NCBI RefSeq assembly: GCF_010726245.1
Contig: NZ_AP022561.1
Location: 1,240,001 to 1,304,000, forward strand
Source of the DNA: Mycolicibacterium aichiense
Lineage (GTDB): Bacteria; Actinomycetota; Actinomycetes; Mycobacteriales; Mycobacteriaceae
Reading direction: 5' to 3'
DNA: 64,000 nucleotides
The notes under the pieces: generated by a model
Seen by the model: the letters and a program-made list of their open reading frames with translations, nothing else
The model's database searches: none
What the model was told of the DNA's origin: nothing
Shown here: positions 8,467 through 16,464 of the stretch, in pieces
How positions within the stretch are numbered: the first letter of the stretch is position 1
Layout: every line of letters begins with the position of its first letter
Translations under genes and position numbers: made by a program

Positions 8467-10029
8467 GTGTCTGCCGCCCTCGGCGGGCAGCCAGTAGTGG
8501 CAGCACTGGCTACCCCGCACGCCCTGGCCACCGATGCCGGGACCGCGATCCTGCGCAGCGGTGGCACCGCCATCGACGCCGCGATCGCCGCCGCCGGTGT
8601 GCTGACGGTGGTCTACCCGCACAACGTCGCCCTCGGCGGCGATCTGTTCGCCCTGATCCGAACCCCGGACGGCGCGGTCAGCTGTATCAACGCCTCCGGC
8701 TGGGCCGGTGCCGCGGTGGATGCCGCTGCCCTGCGAGCCGAGCACGGCGACTGGCTGCCTGCGCGCGGTGCGGCTGCGGTGACGGTGCCGGGCGGGGTAC
8801 GAGGGTGGGAGGCCATGCGCCGCTTGGGTTCCCGGGTCTCGTGGAGTGCAACACTGTGCGCCGCCGAGACAGCGGCCCGCGACGGTGTGCCGGTGCCCGC
8901 GTCGCTCGCCACCCACCTCGAGGATCCCGAGAATCGCGATCTGATCGGAACCGCCGACTTCGACCGGGTGTTCCGCCCGCACGGCGCACCGATGCGGGTC
9001 GGCGAGCCGTTCCGGCAGCCGGCGCTGGCCGATACGTTGGCGACGCTGCGCTCCGAGGGACCCGACGAGTTCTACAGCGGGGAGCTCGCCCAACGCACCG
9101 TCGGCTACCTGCGAACCCACCAGTCGTGGGTCACCGAAGCCGATTTCGCCGACTTCCAGGTCGAGGTCGTCGAGCCGTTGCGGTCCGAATTCGGCGACCT
9201 GACCGTGCTGACGAGCCCGCCCAACAGCCAAGGCTTTCTGCTGCTGCATGCGCTCGGTGCGGTGCATGCCGGCGGGCTGAACGACCCGGTCGGCGACGGC
9301 ATGGGTGAGTTGCTGCGGGCCTTCCACCGCAGCAACGGGATTCGCGACAGCCAACTTGCCGACCCGCGGTACGCCGCCGTCGACGTCGCCGCGATGGGCG
9401 ACCATTCCGGGCCGGTCAGCCGCCCGCCGGGCGTGCCTCGCGGGGACACCGTGGGTATCGCCGTCGTCGACGGCGAGGGATACGCGGTGTCGCTCATCCA
9501 GAGCGTCTATCACGCGTTCGGGTCCGGACTGATCGATCCGGTCACCGGTGTGCTGTTCCACAATCGCGGCTGCGGGTTCAGCCTGGACCCGGCGTCGCCG
9601 AATGTGATCGCGCCGCGAAAGCGCCCGGCGCACACGCTGATGCCGGCGATGACGCTGCGGCAGGGCCGGATCGGCCACGTGTTGTCGACCATGGGCGGAC
9701 AGGGTCAGCCGCAGATCCTCGGCCAGATCCTGCTGCGGGCACTGGGCGGCGCCACGGCGGTCGAAGCGGTTGCCGCGCCCCGCGCCATCGTCGGCTCCCA
9801 GTGCGGCGGCGGCCCGGACAGCGTGACCGTCGAGGCCGACCTGGATCCGGCCGCTGCGGCCGCGATCCGTGCGGCGGGCTTCACCGCGACGGAGGTGCCG
9901 CCGCGTACCGAAGCTCTCGGCCAGGCCAATGTGGTCTTCGTCGATTCCGGCGGCTCCATGACCGCGGCGTCGGATCCCCGGTCGGACGGCGCCGCGGTGG
10001 TGGCGCACTACCCCCGCCCGCAGCCGTGA
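8467..10029 (+). CDS. Gamma-glutamyltransferase-family (Ntn) hydrolase, cytoplasmic type
   Basis: This 520-residue member of the gamma-glutamyltranspeptidase family is a proenzyme that cuts itself before a threonine. The N-terminus shows VAALATPHALATDAGTAILRSGGTAIDAA, the family opening, in short form here: PHALATDAGTAILRSGG. The predicted new N-terminal catalytic residue is Thr328 in PRGDTVGIAVV, followed by AVSLIQS. The late glycine loop reads TMGGQGQPQ instead of the usual GSPGG. No signal peptide is present, so it should act in the cytosol on an imported substrate. GTG 8467 is favoured by AAGGAG at 8450-8456. It is translationally coupled to the downstream membrane protein. Amide or gamma-glutamyl hydrolysis is likely; true glutathione activity is not assured. 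Confidence 0.8.
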   Translation: MSAALGGQPVVAALATPHALATDAGTAILRSGGTAIDAAIAAAGVLTVVYPHNVALGGDLFALIRTPDGAVSCINASGWAGAAVDAAALRAEHGDWLPARGAAAVTVPGGVRGWEAMRRLGSRVSWSATLCAAETAARDGVPVPASLATHLEDPENRDLIGTADFDRVFRPHGAPMRVGEPFRQPALADTLATLRSEGPDEFYSGELAQRTVGYLRTHQSWVTEADFADFQVEVVEPLRSEFGDLTVLTSPPNSQGFLLLHALGAVHAGGLNDPVGDGMGELLRAFHRSNGIRDSQLADPRYAAVDVAAMGDHSGPVSRPPGVPRGDTVGIAVVDGEGYAVSLIQSVYHAFGSGLIDPVTGVLFHNRGCGFSLDPASPNVIAPRKRPAHTLMPAMTLRQGRIGHVLSTMGGQGQPQILGQILLRALGGATAVEAVAAPRAIVGSQCGGGPDSVTVEADLDPAAAAAIRAAGFTATEVPPRTEALGQANVVFVDSGGSMTAASDPRSDGAAVVAHYPRPQP

Positions 10030-10706
10030 CCGCCTTCGTGCGCACGCATCTGCAGTTGTGGCTGATGCTCGCGCTCACCTTCGTCACCGGGTTGCTGGAC
10101 GCGGTCGGATATCTCGCGCTGGACCGGGTGTTCACCGGGAACATGACCGGCAATGTGGTGATCCTCGGGATGGGCATGGCCGGTGAGGACGAACTCCCCG
10201 TCGCCGGACCGCTGGTGGCACTGGCCGCCTACGTGATGGGCGCCGCGGCGGTGGGCCGTCTGCTGCAACGCCATCCCGGCGGCTGGCGGCCGATCGTCAC
10301 GGCCGTGTTCGCCACCAGTGCCGTGGTGCTCGCCGCCGCGGCCACCGTGCTCACGCTCGCCCGCGTCGACGGCGAGTCGGCGGTCGGCGTCGGCATCGCC
10401 GCCACCCTGGCGACGCTGATGGGCGCTCAGGCGGCCACGGCACGGATGCTGGCCGTCGCCGACGTGACCACCGTCGTGGTCACGTCCACGCTCACCGCCT
10501 ATGCCAGCGAGACGCTGTTCGGCCCCGGGATGACGTGGTTGAAGCACCGCCGGTTGTGGGCTGTCGTGGTGATCATCGCCGGCGCATTCTGCGGCGCCTC
10601 GTTGTTACGCCTGCACCCCGGATCCCCGGTGTACCTGGCGGCGGTCATCACCGCCGCGGTGGCCGTCGCCGGTCACCGGATGTGGCCCCGCGCTGAGCTG
10701 CCCTAG
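10026..10706 (+). CDS. YoaK-family (DUF1275) membrane protein
   Basis: This 226-residue integral membrane protein has about six hydrophobic segments and the family landmark VTGLLDAVGYLALDRVFTGNMTGNVV near residues 19-44 (core: FTGNMTGNVV). Family members are of unknown function, and a transporter role is often guessed. GTG 10026 overlaps the stop of the transferase gene (GTGA), so it is the last gene of the ABC/transferase operon. Its stop shares the palindrome CTAG (10703-10706) with the convergent permease gene. The linkage suggests it helps to move the substrate or product, but nothing in the sequence proves this. Confidence 0.8.
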   Translation: MTAFVRTHLQLWLMLALTFVTGLLDAVGYLALDRVFTGNMTGNVVILGMGMAGEDELPVAGPLVALAAYVMGAAAVGRLLQRHPGGWRPIVTAVFATSAVVLAAAATVLTLARVDGESAVGVGIAATLATLMGAQAATARMLAVADVTTVVVTSTLTAYASETLFGPGMTWLKHRRLWAVVVIIAGAFCGASLLRLHPGSPVYLAAVITAAVAVAGHRMWPRAELP

Positions 10707-12442
10707 GCCTGCGGCCCCCGAGTGAACTCCTCGCCGGTCTCCGGGTTGAGGGCGGTCTCGCCCGGCGGGAGATTCGACAAATCGGGGGAGATGACCGTCG
10801 GCATGTCCCCGGAGTCCGGCAGGCCGAAGTGCGCTTCGACAGCGGTGGCCGGGGTCAGCACCAGGTCGGCGCTCGAGCGCCGTGACAGGGTGCGGCCGCG
10901 GAAGAAGTCGGGCGACATCAGCCACCAGACCCCCATCAGGATCACGCCCAGCACCAGCGCGCCGATGCCGACGACGGCCACCGCGCCGAACCCGAAGATC
11001 GTGACGTTGTTGCCGTCGGCGTCGGTCAGCCAGTCCGGCTTGGCGTACTGGATCAGGCCGTAGGCGAACACCACCAGCAGGATCAGGCCGCCGAGCAGTG
11101 GCACCACCCCGCGCATGACGAAGTCGCGCGTCGAGGCGGTGAGGTCCTTGCGGTAAAACCACACACAGGCGAAACCGGTGAGGCCGTAGTAGAAGGCGAT
11201 CATCAGGCCGACCGAGCCGATCAGCGCAGAGAGCAGGTTCGAGCTGATCAACGTGAACAACACGTAGAACCCGATGGAGACCGCGCCCATGACGATGGTC
11301 GAGGTGGTGGGGGTCAGGTACGTGCGGTGGATCTTGGCGAACGACTGCGGCAGCGCCCGGTAGACGCCCATCGACAGGGTGGTCCGGGCAGTCGGCAGGA
11401 TCGTCGTCTGGGTGGACGCCGACGCCGAGGTCAGGATCGATGCGGACAGCAGCAGCAGGCCGATGTGTCCGAGCACGCTGTCGCCGAACAGGTCCGGACC
11501 GATCGCGGCGAACGCGTCCGCGGCGTTGTCCGGGTTGCCCAGGCCGATGCCGTCGGTTCCGGTGCCGGCGAACGCGATGGCCGAGACGCTGACGAGCGCG
11601 TACGTCGCCAGCAGCAGGAAAGTCGAGATGACCGCGGCGCGTCCCGGCGTGGTGCCGGGGTCCTCGGATTCCTCGTTGCACGCCACCGCGGTATCCCAGC
11701 CCCAGTAGATGAAGATCGCGGTGAGGATGGCGGGGGCTATCACGGTTCCGAAGTCCAGGCCGCCGGGCCAGAACCAGGACAGCGACGGGTGCAGTGAATA
11801 GGTCTCCGCCTTGCCCGCGTACACCTTGATCAACGCCACGATCGAGAACACCACCAGCACCACGAGCTCGATGCCCAGCAGGCCGTACTGGATGCGCGCC
11901 GACACCTCGATGCCGCGGTAACAGATGTAGGTCATCACGATGATCCAGATGACTCCGGCCACCGTCGACCACAGGGTGCTGTTGGCCAGATCGGCCACCG
12001 AGTGCCAGCCGAGGTCGCCGACGAAGGTGAACGAGTAGGCGCCGGCGATCTGGGCGAGGTTGGCCATGACGATGACGTCGGCGGCAATGATGCCCCAGCC
12101 GCCGAGCCAGCCGATCAGCGGCCCGAAGGCCCGTGATGCCCAGGTGAACGTGGTCCCGCAGTCCGGTTCGGCCTTGTTCAATTCCTGGTAGGCGACGGCG
12201 ATCATGTACATCGGGATGAACGCGATCAGTACGATCGCCGGGGCTTTCACCCCGGCCAGCAGCGCTCCGCCGCTGGCCACGATCAGCCCGAGCGTCGCCG
12301 CCAGCGAATAGGCCGGCGCGGTCGAGGCCATGCCGACGACGATGCTGGACAGCAACCCCAGTGCACCGCCCTTGAGGCCTTTGCTCTCGACGGTCGACGG
12401 GGCCGAGCCTCCGGGCTCGAGGGTGAGCTCACCTTTACTCAT
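10703..12442 (-). CDS. APC-superfamily amino acid permease
   Basis: This 579-residue secondary transporter has about 12-14 membrane helices. The first helix carries the unwound-helix pattern GLLSSIVVGMASTAPAYSLA near residues 29-48, typical of APC amino acid/polyamine transporters (the Yut/GABA-permease-like group with a conserved TAPAYS). The cytoplasmic C-tail of about 80 residues is charged. ATG 12442 has AGGAG 5 nt upstream. The gene faces the ABC/transferase operon and shares its stop site. Substrate is likely an amino acid or amine, in keeping with the neighbouring catabolic genes, but cannot be fixed from sequence. Confidence 0.85.
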   Translation of the reverse strand: MSKGELTLEPGGSAPSTVESKGLKGGALGLLSSIVVGMASTAPAYSLAATLGLIVASGGALLAGVKAPAIVLIAFIPMYMIAVAYQELNKAEPDCGTTFTWASRAFGPLIGWLGGWGIIAADVIVMANLAQIAGAYSFTFVGDLGWHSVADLANSTLWSTVAGVIWIIVMTYICYRGIEVSARIQYGLLGIELVVLVVFSIVALIKVYAGKAETYSLHPSLSWFWPGGLDFGTVIAPAILTAIFIYWGWDTAVACNEESEDPGTTPGRAAVISTFLLLATYALVSVSAIAFAGTGTDGIGLGNPDNAADAFAAIGPDLFGDSVLGHIGLLLLSASILTSASASTQTTILPTARTTLSMGVYRALPQSFAKIHRTYLTPTTSTIVMGAVSIGFYVLFTLISSNLLSALIGSVGLMIAFYYGLTGFACVWFYRKDLTASTRDFVMRGVVPLLGGLILLVVFAYGLIQYAKPDWLTDADGNNVTIFGFGAVAVVGIGALVLGVILMGVWWLMSPDFFRGRTLSRRSSADLVLTPATAVEAHFGLPDSGDMPTVISPDLSNLPPGETALNPETGEEFTRGPQA

Positions 12443-12559
12443 GGCATCTCCTGCTTAAACGCCTGAATGAAACGAGACGAGACTACGGTTTCAGTCGCCA
12501 GCGTGCGGAGAATCTGCGGAATTGTTTTCCTGGTGGTAACAGGGCAATGGAATCGGTGG

Positions 12560-13156
12560 TCAGGTGGCCCAGGGCACCCGGCAGCTGTCGCCGGACCCGA
12601 AGCCCTGTTCGGTGATGCCCAGCGCCGAGTTCATCCGGGCGCGCATGTTCTCGATCCCCACCTGATAGGTCAGCTCGATCACCCCGCCGGCGCCGAAACG
12701 CCGACGCAGGTCGTCGACCTGCTCATCGGTGACCGTGTGCGGGTCCGTCGTCATGGCGTCGGCGTAGGCGATCGCTGCCCGCTCGTCGTCGGTGTACAGC
12801 GGTGAGGTGGCGTAGTCGTCGATATGCGAGAGCCGCTCGAGGTCGAGTCCTTCGAGGCGCATCAGCATCTGTCCGAAGTCCACGCACCATGAACAGCCGA
12901 CGGTTCGGGCTGTCCAGAACACCGCGAGTTCGCGGACGTCGGCGGGCAGCGCCTTCGAGGCGTTCTGCAGCAGCCCTTCGTGGACCGCGTTGGCCACCAT
13001 CAGGCGGGTGTGATGGGCGTAGACGGCGAACGGTTCGGGGACCTCGCCGAAGCGTCGCTTGGCCCAGCGGTACATCAGCCGGGTCAGCAACGGGGCCTTG
13101 TCCGGGGTGAGGGGTTCCAGTCGTGCCTGGTTGCTCATGTGCTCAGGTGTGCTCAT
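12560..13156 (-). CDS. Carboxymuconolactone decarboxylase / AhpD-like protein
   Basis: This protein of about 198 residues has the AhpD/CMD fold. The redox or active-site motif is seen as FWTARTVGCSWCVDFGQ (CxxC near the middle). Several in-frame starts exist; ATG 13156 or 13138 give the normal length, and the earlier one at 13207 would run into the divergent promoter. Such proteins often act as peroxidase or disulfide reductase partners or as unknown decarboxylases next to catabolic operons. It lies divergent from the acyl-CoA dehydrogenase operon with about 95 nt between them, so both may be under one operator. Confidence 0.75.
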   Translation of the reverse strand: MSTPEHMSNQARLEPLTPDKAPLLTRLMYRWAKRRFGEVPEPFAVYAHHTRLMVANAVHEGLLQNASKALPADVRELAVFWTARTVGCSWCVDFGQMLMRLEGLDLERLSHIDDYATSPLYTDDERAAIAYADAMTTDPHTVTDEQVDDLRRRFGAGGVIELTYQVGIENMRARMNSALGITEQGFGSGDSCRVPWAT

Positions 13157-13202
13157 GTACTCGAGATGCTTTCGGGACCGGAAATGTGACACCCCGATAC
13201 CG

Positions 13203-13241
13203 GTCAATATTGAGTTGACGGACTAACTATTCGGCTAGGGT
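13203..13241 (+). promoter_or_regulatory. Candidate promoter and operator of the side-chain degradation operon
   Basis: TTGACG (13215-13220) and TAGGGT (13236-13241) form a -35/-10 pair with a short 15-nt spacer. They place the transcript start about 2 nt before the GTG at 13250. A perfect palindrome TCAATATTGA (13204-13213) and the inverted repeat GTCAA/TTGAC (13203-13207, 13215-13219) overlap the -35, as a repressor site would. The sequence does not match the KstR or KstR2 consensus as I recall them. Confidence 0.4.
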
Positions 13242-13249
13242 GCTGACTT

Positions 13250-14428
13250 GTGGATTTCGACCTCGACGCCGAACAGCGCGCGTGGTTGGCGGAGGTGCGG
13301 GAATTCCTGCGGGAGAACGTCACTGACGCCCTTCGTGCCGAGATCGCCGAACACAATCTGGAGCATCCGGGCGGCGAGGTTGCGGCGTTTCGCCGCAAAC
13401 TCGGCGCCAAGGGCTGGTTCGGCCTGAATTGGCCTGCGGAGTACGGCGGCCTCGGGTTGGGGCCGGTGCACCTGCACCTGCTGATGACCGAGTTCGAGTA
13501 TTGGGGTGCGCCGGGCCCGGATCTGACGGTCACCTCGATCGCGCCGATGATCATGCGGCACGGCACCGAGCAGAACAAACGCGAGTTCCTGCCGCTCATC
13601 GCGCGCGGCGAGATGACCTGCGCGCTGGGGTATTCCGAGCCGGACGCCGGCACCGACCTCGCGTCGCTGCGCACCAAGGCGGTCCGTGACGGCGACGAAT
13701 GGGTGATCAACGGATCGAAGATCTGGAACAGCGGCGCGCAGCGATCCACTCACGAGTGGCTCTGCGTGCGCACCGATCCCCAAGCCCAGCGCCACCGGGG
13801 AATCTCGGTGATCGTCGTTCCGGTGGACAGCCCCGGTGTCCGGATCCGCCCGTTGATCGCGTGGTCCGGCTACCGGACCAACGAGGTCTTCTTCGACGAC
13901 GTGCGGGTCCCGGTGACCAACCTGATCGGGGAGGAGAACCGCGGCTGGTCCTACATCACCGGCGCCCTCGATCTGGAGCGCGGCGCGCTGACCAATGCCG
14001 GGGACCTGCGGCGTGCACTCGACGAGTTGCAGGTGCTGGCACGGATGCCGCGCCGTGACGGCACCGTTCCGATCGACAATCCCGGCTTCCGTCGCCGGCT
14101 GGCCCAGGCCGAGGCCGATGTCGAGGTCGCCGGGCTGATGGGCTACGAGGCGTCGTCGTTGTTGGCGGGCGGGGTGATTCCGACCGTGGAGGTCAGCGTA
14201 GAGAAGGTCTTCAGCAGCGAGTTGCGGCAGCGCATCGCCGACCTGGGTATCGATCTGCTTGGTGCCGAAGGTCTCCTCGCGCACCGTAATTCGGAGGCGC
14301 CGGCCGGCGGGCGGTTCGAGAAGCTCTACCGGTTCGCGCCTCTCATGCGCTTCGGCGGCGGTACCAACGAGGTGCTCCGCGACGTCATCGCCCAGCGTGG
14401 CAACAGCATGCCCTCCTACGGACGGTGA
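13250..14428 (+). CDS. Acyl-CoA dehydrogenase, FadE-type subunit without catalytic glutamate
   Basis: This 392-residue acyl-CoA dehydrogenase is of the kind that forms alpha2-beta2 heterotetramers in mycobacterial steroid catabolism (FadE26/27, FadE28/29). The FAD-binding segment CALGYSEPDAGTDLASL and the C-terminal RFGGGTNEVLRD are present. The position where the catalytic Glu lies in the medium-chain enzyme is not occupied by a Glu-bearing GYxxE motif. This suggests that the partner encoded next supplies catalysis. Start GTG 13250 follows a -10 hexamer closely. It is the first of seven coupled genes. Substrate is probably a steroid or other polycyclic acyl-CoA; this is inferred from the operon. 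Confidence 0.87.
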   Translation: MDFDLDAEQRAWLAEVREFLRENVTDALRAEIAEHNLEHPGGEVAAFRRKLGAKGWFGLNWPAEYGGLGLGPVHLHLLMTEFEYWGAPGPDLTVTSIAPMIMRHGTEQNKREFLPLIARGEMTCALGYSEPDAGTDLASLRTKAVRDGDEWVINGSKIWNSGAQRSTHEWLCVRTDPQAQRHRGISVIVVPVDSPGVRIRPLIAWSGYRTNEVFFDDVRVPVTNLIGEENRGWSYITGALDLERGALTNAGDLRRALDELQVLARMPRRDGTVPIDNPGFRRRLAQAEADVEVAGLMGYEASSLLAGGVIPTVEVSVEKVFSSELRQRIADLGIDLLGAEGLLAHRNSEAPAGGRFEKLYRFAPLMRFGGGTNEVLRDVIAQRGNSMPSYGR

Positions 14429-14429
14429 G

Positions 14430-15536
14430 ATGAAACTCGTTCCCTCGCAAGATGATCGCGATCTGGAAGCCAGTCTGCGCGGTCTGCTGGCCGCCGGCCG
14501 CGCCGATCTGTGGGGCGACCTCGCCACGGCCGGAGTGATGGGGCTGGGACTGCCCGAAGCGTACGGCGGGTCCGGTGGATCCCTCTCGGATCTCGGGATC
14601 TTCGCCCGCGAGGCGGGCCGGGCTCTGTGCCCGATGCGCGTGCACAGCACCGCCATCGCCGCACACGCCCTGCACATCCTCGGCGGTGAGAAGTCCTGCG
14701 TCACGTGGCTGCCCGACCTGACCGCCGGGCGGATCGCCGCCACCACAGCGCTGTGGAATCCGAATGACGCAGCCGATGTGACCGCCACCATGCGCGCCGA
14801 TCAGGACCGTGACGGCACGTGGCGCCTCACCGGCACAGCCGATTTCGTGAACGACGCGGACACCGCCGACATCGTCGTCGTGTCCGGATTCGACCGGTCC
14901 GGCAACACCGTCGGGTTCGTCGTCCGGCTGCACAACGACGGCGTGACGCTGCGGCCGCTGGCGTTGATGGGCGGTCACCGCGCCTCGGTGCTGCGCTTCG
15001 ACGATGTGCCCGTCGACGATGTCCTCAATGACGGCGCGGCGCTGGGCCGCGACGACCTCCGTCGTACCGCCAACGCGGCGATGGCGTTGACGGCGCTCGA
15101 TCTCGTCGGCGTCGGCGAGGCGGTGCTCGAACGCACCGTGCGCTACACGACCGTGCGCCACCAGTTCGGCCGGCCGATCGCCTCCTTCCAGGCCGCCCAG
15201 CACATCGTGGCCGACATGCACATCGGGCTGGCGGCGGCCCGGCTGGCGGCACAGTCCGCGATAGCCGCGATCAGCCACGGCCGCAGCGCCGTTCGGGAAA
15301 CCGCGATCGCCCGCATCCAGTCCGCCACGGCGGCCAAGTGGGCCACCCTCGACGCCCACCAGTTGCACGGCGGGATGGGGTACGTCGTGGAGACCGACCT
15401 CTACCTGTGGTCGGAACGGGCCCGGGTGCTCTCGACGCTGGGCGGTGGCGCCGACATCGCGGCAGGTTGGCTGGATGAGGACGAGGTCAGCCGCGCGGCC
15501 GTCGGTGACCGGTTGCGGCGCAAGGACGGCCGGTGA
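14430..15536 (+). CDS. Acyl-CoA dehydrogenase, FadE-type catalytic partner subunit
   Basis: This second acyl-CoA dehydrogenase of 368 residues begins at ATG 14430, 1 nt after the previous stop. Compared with its neighbour it keeps the C-terminal QLHGGMGYVVETDLYLW segment, where the Glu aligns with the catalytic base of classical enzymes. The N-terminal domain is short and the FAD-contact region is less conserved, as in small subunits of mycobacterial heterotetrameric dehydrogenases. The arginine-rich RYTTVRHQFGRPIASFQAAQH motif is typical of the family (core: RHQFGRPIASFQ). The pair most likely forms one enzyme that introduces the alpha-beta double bond in a CoA-linked side chain. Confidence 0.87.
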   Translation: MKLVPSQDDRDLEASLRGLLAAGRADLWGDLATAGVMGLGLPEAYGGSGGSLSDLGIFAREAGRALCPMRVHSTAIAAHALHILGGEKSCVTWLPDLTAGRIAATTALWNPNDAADVTATMRADQDRDGTWRLTGTADFVNDADTADIVVVSGFDRSGNTVGFVVRLHNDGVTLRPLALMGGHRASVLRFDDVPVDDVLNDGAALGRDDLRRTANAAMALTALDLVGVGEAVLERTVRYTTVRHQFGRPIASFQAAQHIVADMHIGLAAARLAAQSAIAAISHGRSAVRETAIARIQSATAAKWATLDAHQLHGGMGYVVETDLYLWSERARVLSTLGGGADIAAGWLDEDEVSRAAVGDRLRRKDGR

Positions 15537-16030
15537 CCAAGAGTTTGATCGACCCGGAGACGGCGGCGCGTGTCGGCACCGTCGCGGCCACCGCCACCGG
15601 CGAGGTGATCCGGCGGGATTGGCAACGCTGGGCCGCCGCAGTCGGTGACGACAACCCGCTGTGGTTCGACCCCGATCACGCCCGTGCCAACGGCTACCGC
15701 GACGTGATCTGCCCCCCGCTGTACCTGCAATACGCCATCCTCGGCGTCAGCCCGCTGGCCGGCCTCCGCCCGGACGGATCGTCCGGCGCTGTGTCAGGCA
15801 GTCTGGCCTTTCCGAAGGCTCCGCGACGGATGGCCGGCGGCGAGAGCACCACGTTCCACCTGCCCGCCTATCACCGCGACGAGATCGAGATGGTCCGCAC
15901 CATCGAATCCGTCGTGGAAAAGGAAGGCCGCTCAGGACGATTCGTTCTGGTCACCTGGCACACCGTCTACCGCAACCAGCACGGCGAGCTGGTCGCCGAG
16001 GCGTCCACGTCGATGATCGCGCGCCCATGA
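15533..16030 (+). CDS. MaoC-type hot-dog protein (FAS1-like dehydratase N-terminal family), hydratase subunit
   Basis: This 165-residue hot-dog fold protein starts at GTG 15533, overlapping the previous stop (GTGA). The hydratase motif region reads AAAVGDDNPLWFD. The Asp and Asn of the classical R-hydratase motif are present, but the catalytic His is replaced by Trp. The next gene encodes a complementary protein. In the cholesterol igr operon the paired proteins ChsH1 and ChsH2 form a heteromeric enoyl-CoA hydratase, and this pair looks like an analogous enzyme that hydrates the double bond made by the dehydrogenase. Confidence 0.8.
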   Translation: MTKSLIDPETAARVGTVAATATGEVIRRDWQRWAAAVGDDNPLWFDPDHARANGYRDVICPPLYLQYAILGVSPLAGLRPDGSSGAVSGSLAFPKAPRRMAGGESTTFHLPAYHRDEIEMVRTIESVVEKEGRSGRFVLVTWHTVYRNQHGELVAEASTSMIARP

Positions 16031-16464
16031 GTCAATTGTTCTTCGACGACGTCGAGCCGGGCGATCGGATACCGGAGCTCACCGTCACCGTCGACGAGAC
16101 CCAGATGTTCTTCTTCAGCGCCGCCACCTACAACGGCCACCGCATCCACTACGACAAGCAGTGGGCTCGCGACAGAGAGGGTTACGACGACGTCCTGGTG
16201 CAGGGACCGCTGCAGGCCGCGCTGCTGGCCCGTGCGATCACCGACTGGATCGGCGGCCGCGGCCGGCTGGTGAACTACTCGGTGCAGAACCGCGGGGTGG
16301 CCTTCCCCGGACAGCCGCTGACCTTCGGGGGCACGGTCACCGCGACGCGGATCGAGGCGAACCGTGGACTGGTCGACCTGGACATCGCAGGCAGACGCGA
16401 CGCCGACATCCTGATGCCCGGCACCGCCACCGTGGAACTGCCTCGACGCCTTGGAGATTGCTGA
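16027..16464 (+). CDS. MaoC-family dehydratase, partner subunit
   Basis: This 145-residue hot-dog protein starts at ATG 16027 in an ATGA overlap. Its motif region reads SAATYNGHRIHYDKQWA: the His of the R-hydratase motif is kept while the usual Asp position is changed, which is the reverse of its upstream neighbour. The C-terminal half contains SVQNRGVAFPGQPLTFGG, typical of MaoC-like hydratases with bulky acyl-CoA substrates. A heterodimer with the 165-residue protein is the simplest reading. Longer versions of the frame upstream are overlapped by the previous gene and lack similarity. Confidence 0.82.
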   Translation: MSQLFFDDVEPGDRIPELTVTVDETQMFFFSAATYNGHRIHYDKQWARDREGYDDVLVQGPLQAALLARAITDWIGGRGRLVNYSVQNRGVAFPGQPLTFGGTVTATRIEANRGLVDLDIAGRRDADILMPGTATVELPRRLGDC

